Of a stretch of DNA of 20,361 nt, positions 15,809 to 20,361 are shown in pieces (position 1 is the first letter of the stretch; each line of letters opens with the position of its first letter). The translations under genes were made by a program, and so were the position numbers. The notes under the pieces were generated by a model. That model worked only from the letters and a program-made list of their open reading frames with translations. It did no database searches and was not told where the DNA came from. This DNA is from Paraktedonobacter sp034438135. Lineage in GTDB: Bacteria; Chloroflexota; Ktedonobacteria; Ktedonobacterales; Ktedonobacteraceae. The stretch covers positions 1 through 20,361 of the forward strand of contig DAOTTL010000040.1 in NCBI GenBank assembly GCA_034438135.1, read 5' to 3'.

Positions 15809-15823
15809 TCTGAACGGTTCAGA
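15809..15823. promoter_or_regulatory. 15-bp palindrome in the MFS leader
   Basis: TCTGAACGGTTCAGA is a perfect odd palindrome, with a related CTGAACAGTC about 20 bases away and GAGAC/GTCTC flanking arms. It lies some 35 bases after the predicted transcription start and may be an operator for a local repressor such as a TetR-type protein, though none is encoded here. Confidence 0.35.
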
Positions 15824-15863
15824 GAACGATGGTCTCGCGGGATATAGGTAATCCTCTATGCCA

Positions 15864-15893
15864 AGTGTAGACGACCCAGACACGACCTGTCAA
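15864..15893 (-). promoter_or_regulatory. Promoter of the MFS gene
   Basis: Minus strand: -35 TTGACA (15888-15893), 18-base spacer, -10 TACACT (15864-15869). Predicted start near 15857, leader about 125 bases. Confidence 0.55.
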
Positions 15894-15906
15894 CCAGCTT
15901 CAGATA

Positions 15907-15965
15907 GACAGGGCTATTTCATTCTCCAAAAGCCTTTGGCTTTTGGAGAATGAAATAGCCCTGTC
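15907..15965. repeat. Perfect 28-bp inverted repeat
   Basis: Arms 15907-15934 and 15938-15965 are perfect inverted repeats around a three-base centre (TTT). The right arm overlaps the stop codon of the 7-TM gene by two bases. There is no T run on either side, so it may block transcription as a long hairpin or be a protein-binding site rather than a classic terminator. The bases beyond each arm (TGTCAACC/TGTCAACT) also form a short direct repeat. Confidence 0.8.
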
Positions 15966-16677
15966 AACTGGTTTCTTTTGGCTGTGGCAGGAAAAGCGAG
16001 ATAGCAGTAGCAAACGCCACTATCTTTGATAGTACGTTCAGAGCAACTGGGATGGGAGTTGCTGGATATGCAAAGCCAAACAAGGCCCAGACCGCGAAGA
16101 TCAAAAACAGGCCCGCCAGAAGGAACAGGGTATATCTCGACGGCTTCATGAGTGGTGAGAATGTGAGCATCATAAAACCTAAGAGTTCTACGAGAATGAG
16201 GGGCAAAAAGTAGAGCAGGGTAAACGCTATTTCAGGAGTGGGAGGATACGTTTGCCACATCACGATGAGATCGAATGGGAGTTCAAAGATCAGGGGCGCG
16301 GCTATAGTGCCAACAATGGCACTCACAACGGCGATCCAGGCTCCGCTTCGCTGTGTCAGGTACAAGATAACGAAAAAGGTAAGCGCTGCTGAAGTAGCGG
16401 TTACGGGAAAGATGGGGTTCATCGGTCCTGTGAAATGAATCCCCTGTTGCTCATCCGCACCTGCATAAATGCCAGTTGCAATCAGGAAATCTATTACAGC
16501 CAACAACCACATCCCTATGAGGGAAACGCTAAGAAACTTTCCAGGTCTTTTGACTCCTATGCGATGATGCAATCGAAATGCGAGGGTTATCAAAACGCCC
16601 ATGATGAGAAGCAGTACAACGGCCAATATTACAGCGCTGCTCCCTGTATAGGAACTCCACTCTCCATAGTGAGTCAT
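15964..16677 (-). CDS. Seven-helix integral membrane protein of unknown function
   Basis: 237 residues. Hydrophobic segments lie at about 14-36, 48-70, 88-107, 112-132, 145-168, 178-202 and 206-226, giving seven predicted helices with a short hydrophilic tail (PQPKETS). No catalytic or transport motif is recognised. The frame is open further upstream to 16740, but GGAGGT lies four bases before the ATG at 16677, so that start is chosen. It stands 491 bases or more from any gene upstream and ends in a perfect inverted repeat. I do not recognise the family. Confidence 0.75.
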   Translation of the reverse strand: MTHYGEWSSYTGSSAVILAVVLLLIMGVLITLAFRLHHRIGVKRPGKFLSVSLIGMWLLAVIDFLIATGIYAGADEQQGIHFTGPMNPIFPVTATSAALTFFVILYLTQRSGAWIAVVSAIVGTIAAPLIFELPFDLIVMWQTYPPTPEIAFTLLYFLPLILVELLGFMMLTFSPLMKPSRYTLFLLAGLFLIFAVWALFGFAYPATPIPVALNVLSKIVAFATAISLFLPQPKETS

Positions 16678-16740
16678 GTTGACCTCCACACTGTGCTTAA
16701 GAGGAGAAGCCTTTCTGTAGAAACCTTCATAGAGGATCAC

Positions 16741-17232
16741 ATATCAGGCTGAAAATGGGACGCGCCAGATTTGGGGTGCGAGCAGAGATGGGAGGTCTCT
16801 CAAAGCTGCGTTGATCTCTCTCACTCTTCAAATACTACCAGAACTTGCAACGATTTTGCAAGTTCTTCCGGCTTAAGCCGCTTATACCCGATAGTATTTG
16901 ACGTGTGGACATCGGAGAGTGCCGTCAGGTCGAGGAACAACATCTTGTTCACTCAGGCTTCCCTCTCACAAGTGGCATGTGCCCATTGCAACGGATCGCA
17001 TACGGGATGCGCCTGAGCTTATTAGCTGGTGTTTGTGATGTGTCCGATGTAGGCTTCTCAGGCCGTTTCGTTGTTTGTCGGGTCTCGTCTTTTTCGCAGA
17101 GGAACTTCGGGGTTGCTGCATAGAGGTTTTTGCGATGTCATTTAGTGGCAATATCTGTAGAAGGGAGTCTAAATGCGAGCAACACTAAATGAAGAAAAAG
17201 GTGGAGTTGTATTTGTAACGACGGGAGCAGCC
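16741..17232. other. 490-bp region without a gene
   Basis: No frame here is supported on either strand. It contains a three-part folded element at 16828-16901, listed separately. A plus-strand frame starting at 17173 has a decent ribosome-binding site but overlaps the UPF0175 gene on the opposite strand. Confidence 0.5.
16828..16901. repeat. Cloverleaf-like nested inverted repeat
   Basis: A perfect outer 10-bp inverted repeat (16828-16837 with 16892-16901, TCAAATACTA) encloses a perfect 11-bp hairpin (16840-16850 with 16856-16866, five-base loop) and a 12-base palindrome CGGCTTAAGCCG (16869-16880). Together these make a branched fold 74 bases long. It might be a REP/MITE-type element or a structured RNA; it is not a tRNA (no anticodon arm or TTC loop). 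Confidence 0.5.
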
Positions 17233-17469
17233 TCACTCGTAGCCCGCCTCTTTCATTGGATCCATCTCTTCATCGAAAAGAGAGACATTATACCGATTCA
17301 ACAACAGAAGAAACTCGCGGCGGGTCATGTTCAGAAGCCGGGCGCTTTCTCCTGAAGCAAGTTCTCCCAAAGTGTAGAGTCGCACGACAAGGGCCTCGAA
17401 AGCGAGGGCTTCTAATTGCTGCTGACTTTTATCAGTGAGCCGCTCAGGAACCTGCAAATACAATTGCAT
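17233..17469 (-). CDS. UPF0175 family protein
   Basis: 78 residues. The sequence LALEFEALVVRLY-like helix, LASGESARLLNMTRREFLLLLNRYNVSLF, matches the UPF0175 ribbon/helix plan, in which a helix-turn-helix-like centre (SARLLNMTRREFLLLL) precedes a conserved F. Members are often antitoxin-like and lie next to PIN-domain (DUF3368) genes; none is seen downstream here. The start is uncertain: ATG at 17469 has no close ribosome-binding site, while a TTG at 17481 lies eight bases after GAGGT. Between them a four-codon frame (ATG at 17485, MLAY, TAG) ends just before the 17469 ATG. Third gene of a small minus-strand operon, 35 bases after the 42-residue gene. Confidence 0.75.
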   Translation of the reverse strand: MQLYLQVPERLTDKSQQQLEALAFEALVVRLYTLGELASGESARLLNMTRREFLLLLNRYNVSLFDEEMDPMKEAGYE

Positions 17470-17504
17470 TCTAGTAAGCAAGCATCTTTACCTCAAATCT
17501 GGAG

Positions 17505-17633
17505 CTATTTATCTTTGAGGTATTCAAGGGCATGAGCGTTGTTTTTAAGAGCAAAGCGGATAGCTTCCTCTGTTGAAAGACGCTTAATACCGCCCTTATT
17601 GCCAGGCCTTCTCCGTGTAGATTTATCATTCAT
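17505..17633 (-). CDS. Small basic protein of unknown function (42 residues)
   Basis: Starts MNDKSTRRRPGNKGG, strongly basic, then a likely amphipathic helix (LSTEEAIRFALKNNAHALEYL). Its ATG overlaps the TGA of the preceding small frame as ATGA (17630-17633), a coupling signal that supports both as real genes. 35 bases separate it from UPF0175, so it may be a partner of that protein. No family recognised. Confidence 0.5.
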   Translation of the reverse strand: MNDKSTRRRPGNKGGIKRLSTEEAIRFALKNNAHALEYLKDK

Positions 17634-17770
17634 TCGTGCTGAAGCACTAGCTTTAAAAGTAGTGCATCATCCCCGTTGCTTTCTATACGCTCTGACAAGC
17701 CTTCCAAACTCATTGGTATCCATCCTCTCACCTCTCTACAATGGTACACATTGCTCCATTTTTGCTGCAT
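17630..17770 (-). CDS. Small protein of unknown function (46 residues, start uncertain)
   Basis: The frame from ATG 17770 reads MQQKWSNVYHCREVRGW and then MSLEGLSERIESNGDDALLL; it ends with TGA overlapping the next ATG. The predicted transcription start is only about five bases before 17770, so translation would be nearly leaderless; an internal ATG at 17713 has GAGAGG about ten bases upstream and gives 27 residues. A third, overlapping frame from ATG 17723 has the best-spaced site (GAGAGG, seven bases) but stops after 18 codons (MDTNEFGRLVRAYRKQRG), which looks like the start of an XRE helix-turn-helix protein. Which frame is used is open; the coupling to the 42-residue gene favours this one. 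Confidence 0.4.
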   Translation of the reverse strand: MQQKWSNVYHCREVRGWIPMSLEGLSERIESNGDDALLLKLVLQHE

Positions 17771-17778
17771 ATTGCTCC
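17750..17778. repeat. Two ATTGCTCC boxes 21 bp apart
   Basis: ATTGCTCC occurs at 17750-17757 and 17771-17778, two helical turns apart, one at the predicted transcription start of the small minus-strand operon. They may be a regulator site, or a start-region duplication, because on the minus strand each reads GGAGCAAT followed by ATG or GTG in the same frame. Confidence 0.4.
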
Positions 17779-17781
17779 CTC

Positions 17782-17810
17782 ATTGTACGTGAAAAACACC
17801 TATCATTCAA
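17782..17810 (-). promoter_or_regulatory. Promoter of the small-gene/UPF0175 operon
   Basis: Minus strand: -35 TTGAAT (17805-17810), 17-base spacer, -10 TACAAT (17782-17787). Transcription would start near 17775. Confidence 0.45.
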
Positions 17811-17863
17811 GATGGAGGGAGGGAGTATGAGTCATTTTGATTGAAGAAAGAAAGGATAATTCG

Positions 17864-18229
17864 ATGAACAAACAAACGACGGTAGAGAGGCTTTGTCTCA
17901 AGATACGCATGAAGTCCAGAGAGGCAGAAGGATGGAAAGAACGATTGGGCGTCTACACCAATGAAGAGATAGGGATCGCTGAATCTCGTTCCTATACCAG
18001 TGAAAAGATGTGCTGGTTTCAGATCACCCTGAAAGATATCGTGATCGTTCTTGATGAAAAAGCCAGTAATGATATTCGCTTGCTGTATCATCTCTCCAAA
18101 GAAGAGCACTTCATTTGTGATGCGATGAGCTTTACGAAGATCAATCCAGCGAGTGAGAATACGGTGATTCTTGTCGCACCGCATGGCATGGTTGAGCAGA
18201 GCACTGAGAAACAGTCTCATCATGTGTGA
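17864..18229 (+). CDS. Protein of unknown function (121 residues)
   Basis: No family recognised. The product is soluble, with alternating strand-like stretches (CWFQITLKDIVIVLDE at 50-65; NTVILVAPHG at 99-108) and helices, and a hydrophilic tail. AAAGGA seven bases before ATG 17864 supports this start over the GTG/TTG-type codons upstream. It is divergent from the small UPF0175 operon and followed 19 bases later by another unknown gene with a strong ribosome-binding site, so the two are likely one transcript. Confidence 0.7.
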   Translation: MNKQTTVERLCLKIRMKSREAEGWKERLGVYTNEEIGIAESRSYTSEKMCWFQITLKDIVIVLDEKASNDIRLLYHLSKEEHFICDAMSFTKINPASENTVILVAPHGMVEQSTEKQSHHV

Positions 18230-18248
18230 GTAGGAGGAAAAGGAGCCG

Positions 18249-18635
18249 ATGAGTACACGAAAAGATGTAGCGTTGAAGTGCCTTGCACCCCTGGAAGGAC
18301 AGATTGATCTCAGGCTCTTTCTTGAACTAGAAGGTGGGGCAATCAAGGACGATGGACTGTTCAGGTCCATCACTTTTAGGGATGTTCTTGTTGAAGAGTT
18401 GGAGAATGGTCTGGTAGGAACAACGGGGATAGTGAGAGGCGAGATAGTGGACCGATATGGCATTACACTGGCTTGCTATGATGGGTGTAAAGGCAGGCGT
18501 CTCACCTTTCCTACTGGCATGGTGGTCGAAGTGATGGATGTCCAGTCCCCTGAAGGTGCTTTTAGTCTGATCCGTACCGTCATTACTCGTGAGGCCATAC
18601 GAGAGGGATTAGCCGATCCACTCGATCATAGGTAA
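18249..18635 (+). CDS. Protein of unknown function (128 residues)
   Basis: No family recognised. Mostly strand-rich and acidic (RLFLELEGGAIKDDGLF, FRDVLVEELENGLVG, GMVVEVMDV), with a helical C-terminus (TREAIREGLADPLDHR). GTAGGAGGAAAAGGAG precedes the ATG. It shares an operon with the 121-residue gene; downstream on the plus strand are two tiny overlapping frames (18650-18706 and 18703-18855) that I do not consider proven. Confidence 0.7.
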   Translation: MSTRKDVALKCLAPLEGQIDLRLFLELEGGAIKDDGLFRSITFRDVLVEELENGLVGTTGIVRGEIVDRYGITLACYDGCKGRRLTFPTGMVVEVMDVQSPEGAFSLIRTVITREAIREGLADPLDHR

Positions 18636-18800
18636 GCACCGAGCCAAAGATGGATAGCTCTTCTCATGCCCTTCCTGGTATGCAGGCAGATGCAATGAGC
18701 AAGTGAAATACTGCCCTCGAAAAAGAGAAGAAAGTAAAGAAGACAAAAGGGAGCTTACTACGTCGGAACAAGACCATGAGGGCAGGCGCAAACAAACGAA

Positions 18801-18826
18801 AACGCTCATCATACTCGATGAGCGTT
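18801..18826 (-). terminator. Terminator of the MarR-VOC operon
   Basis: A 10-bp stem (18801-18810 with 18817-18826, AACGCTCATC type, six-base loop) is followed on the minus strand by a T-rich tail, GTTTTCGTTTGTTTG. It lies 80 bases after the VOC stop codon. Confidence 0.6.
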
Positions 18827-18904
18827 GCTTCTCCACTCCTGATACGCTCCAGTAGAGGAGCGCAAGAGGACAGTGTATGGACTCGTCTGGTGGTGTTTGA
18901 CTAT

Positions 18905-19267
18905 CTATCCTCGGTGTCCCTGAGCGATCTCAAGACGATAGCCGTCAGGATCATAGGTGGCCATAGCTCGCTCCCAGGGACGATCACGTGGTGGTTCGTG
19001 GAAATGAATTCCCTGACTCTCAAACTGCTCATAAAGAGCATCAAGATGATCCGTACCCAGTTCGATATGAATAGCCGCACGAGGTCCACGCGGCCATTTG
19101 GACAGATCCATCTTGAGCAACCCGATGGTTCCCTCCCCCAGTCGGAGCAGGGCAAAGTTCGGATTCTGAACCTGCACCTCAAACCCAAACTGCTGATAGA
19201 ATTCGATGGAGCGCACAACGTCACTGACGGGCAGGCTGACACCTTCAAAGCGAATAGTTTCGGTCAT
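18905..19267 (-). CDS. VOC family protein (glyoxalase/bleomycin-resistance fold)
   Basis: 120 residues, one full VOC module pair. FEGVSLPVSDVVRSIEFYQQFGFEV is the typical first beta-alpha unit; AAIHIELGTDHLDALYEQFESQG the middle; YDPDGYRLEIAQ the final strand with the metal-site Glu (about 113). Metal-dependent isomerase, dioxygenase or drug-sequestering protein; the substrate is unknown. GAGGA seven bases before ATG supports the start. It follows the MarR gene by 21 bases and is almost certainly co-transcribed and controlled by it. Confidence 0.88.
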   Translation of the reverse strand: MTETIRFEGVSLPVSDVVRSIEFYQQFGFEVQVQNPNFALLRLGEGTIGLLKMDLSKWPRGPRAAIHIELGTDHLDALYEQFESQGIHFHEPPRDRPWERAMATYDPDGYRLEIAQGHRG

Positions 19268-19288
19268 AAGTAGTTCCTCTTTCTCTGT

Positions 19289-19822
19289 TCAGAATGGTCT
19301 GGTGGCTTCTTGCTCAATGAGCGATTTGAAGAGTTTGACCAGCAGTTGATGCAAAATTGCCTGCTCCCCTTGATCTAAGCCATGAAAGAACGTTTCATCT
19401 AAGCCCTCTCCAGCTTGTCGAAGCTGGCGCATTTCCTCTCGTCCAACCGTCGTAAGTTTCACCACATGACGCCGTCGATCGAGGGGGTCTACGGTCCGCT
19501 CAAGCAGTCCTCGCTTTTCGAGCACGTCAAGCAGCGCAACCATGTTGGCGCGATCAATGGTGAGCACATGCGCCAGGTGCTGTTGGGAAGCCTGTCCAAT
19601 CTCTTCCAGCAGCAGCAGAATCCCATAGTGGGATGAGTTAAGCTCCCATGCGCTGATGATCTGTGTGAACTGACGACGAGCTTCGCGTCCAAGACGACCC
19701 AGCAGGTATGCCCGGTTGGTGAGAAGCCTCTCAGGTAAAGCACGCACGATGCCTGCATTCAAGTGCTCTCGATCCGGCGAGTCCTCCGTGTTGTTGCGAC
19801 AATCTCTGCTTACATCAACCAT
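19289..19822 (-). CDS. MarR family transcriptional regulator
   Basis: 177 residues from the ATG at 19822. The winged helix lies at about 62-125: LNSSHYGILLLLEEIG, the recognition helix IDRANMVALLDVLEKRGLLER, and the wing DPLDRRRHVVKLT. Amphipathic helices at both ends would form the dimer. GTG, TTG and upstream TTG (19858) starts in the same frame are possible; AAAGGA is nine bases before the chosen ATG. It heads a two-gene operon with the VOC gene and very likely represses its own promoter through the palindrome at 19943-19965, with release by a small phenolic or drug-like ligand as is usual for the family. Confidence 0.9.
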   Translation of the reverse strand: MVDVSRDCRNNTEDSPDREHLNAGIVRALPERLLTNRAYLLGRLGREARRQFTQIISAWELNSSHYGILLLLEEIGQASQQHLAHVLTIDRANMVALLDVLEKRGLLERTVDPLDRRRHVVKLTTVGREEMRQLRQAGEGLDETFFHGLDQGEQAILHQLLVKLFKSLIEQEATRPF

Positions 19823-19942
19823 CAACACATTTCCTTTCCCTTCCCAATGACGACACAAACGCAGTGGTTGTGTCCTTTGCTCCAGCTGACTCTTTCACAA
19901 TAAAAGCATGCTGCGAACATCTGCTTAATCATTGGTATGTAC

Positions 19943-19990
19943 TACTATTGTATATACCAATAGTATACGGGAGATATTTGTGACTGTCAA
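19943..19990 (-). promoter_or_regulatory. MarR-VOC promoter with operator at the transcription start
   Basis: Minus strand: -35 TTGACA (19985-19990), 17-base spacer, -10 TATACT (19962-19967). A 23-base inverted repeat (19943-19965: TACTATTG, seven bases, CAATAGTA) overlaps the -10 and is centred at about +1. A second overlapping pair ATTGGTAT/ATACCAAT lies at 19931-19961. This is the classic position for MarR autorepression. Confidence 0.75.
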
Positions 19991-19999
19991 CAGGTGAAG

Positions 20000-20361
20000 A
20001 ATAGAGCAAGAATGGCTCAGCTTTTGTGAGAACCTTACTGTCGTCTCAATCGCGTTACGCGATCCATGATGAATGGAGTCACATCATGATAAAAAAAACG
20101 CCCCAAGGGAGGAGTAACGCAAGTGACGCAAATTTTACTCCACCCATTGAAAAGCTCCCTAAACAAGCAAGATTCAAGCCAAAAAGTGCTGCAAAACAGG
20201 TCAAAAAGCGGTGTAAATAAGCCAAAAAGTGGTAAAAATGATGCTCCCCTCTTGTCTGCGTCATCCTTTTTATTTGCGTCACCTGTTGTTTAGCTTGTGT
20301 AGATCTTCCCGCACGGGAAAAGCGGGGATGCAAGGAGTTGCACCTCTCCCAGTTCAAAAAA
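20000..20361. other. Terminal region without a convincing gene
   Basis: Frames of 64 and 92 codons on opposite strands overlap each other and have no family match. The region holds three iteron-like repeats (20178-20231) and an inverted pair GTGACGCAA (about 20123-20131) / TTGCGTCAC (about 20273-20281). Confidence 0.45.
20178..20231 (+). repeat. Three iteron-like direct repeats
   Basis: G(C/T)CAAAAAG(T/C)G begins at 20178, 20200 and 20221, at 22- and 21-base intervals, two helical turns apart. Following bases are also partly shared (ctg/gtg, then A-rich). Such spacing is seen in plasmid iterons and in regulator-binding arrays; no replication gene is present in the window. Confidence 0.4.

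Noticed and set aside
17173..17355. Plus-strand frame of 60 codons with GAAGGGAG before ATG
   Set aside because: It overlaps the UPF0175 gene on the opposite strand for most of its length, has no family resemblance and turns into low-quality sequence after about 35 codons.
18650..18855. Two tiny plus-strand frames overlapping as GTGA (18 and 50 codons)
   Set aside because: First lacks a ribosome-binding site and the second overlaps the terminator of the MarR-VOC operon; very charged sequence without family match. Kept only as a weak possibility.
20026..20357. Opposing frames of 64 and 92 codons
   Set aside because: They overlap each other and the iteron-like repeats; no domain, weak start signals and repeat-driven composition.

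Overview
The window looks like chromosome of a soil-type Chloroflexota, most like the Ktedonobacteria. This is inferred from the mix of genes: an ECF sigma factor coupled to a membrane-anchored WD40 protein, a Uma2-type nuclease, UPF0175, MshB/Mca-like deacetylase and SRPBCC genes, with moderate GC, frequent ATGA-coupled gene pairs and many long intergenic hairpins. No rRNA, tRNA, CRISPR array or intact transposase gene was seen.

Left part (1-5149, all minus strand): a divergent sigma-70-like gene; an ECF sigma factor coupled by ATGA to a single-pass membrane WD40 protein (probably a sensor or anti-sigma partner); and a two-gene ABC-2 exporter (ATPase then permease, also ATGA-coupled) with a clear promoter upstream and a strong palindromic terminator downstream.

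Centre (5150-12223, minus strand): a run of metabolic genes read in the order GNAT acetyltransferase, MshB/Mca-like deacetylase, [terminator/repeat], D-2-hydroxyacid dehydrogenase, PLP-dependent amino acid deaminase/aldolase of the D-threonine aldolase fold, covalent-flavin sugar-lactone oxidase, APC amino acid permease. The last four are closely spaced and probably form a small-molecule uptake and oxidation operon whose substrate is unknown. The start region of the aldolase is tandemly duplicated and leaves a decoy start.

Right part (12224-20361): a Uma2 nuclease; a MITE-like element; an SRPBCC gene whose promoter carries a perfect 44-bp palindrome; an MFS exporter and a 7-TM protein separated by a perfect 28-bp inverted repeat; a cluster of very small coupled genes ending in a UPF0175 protein, divergent from two unknown genes; and a MarR regulator plus VOC protein whose promoter carries an operator centred on the predicted transcription start. 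The last 400 bases hold no convincing gene but contain three iteron-like repeats.

The strongest candidates for something undescribed are the four- to five-gene oxidase/aldolase operon, the small-gene cluster around UPF0175 with its divergent unknown pair, and the family of composite hairpin repeats at gene borders.
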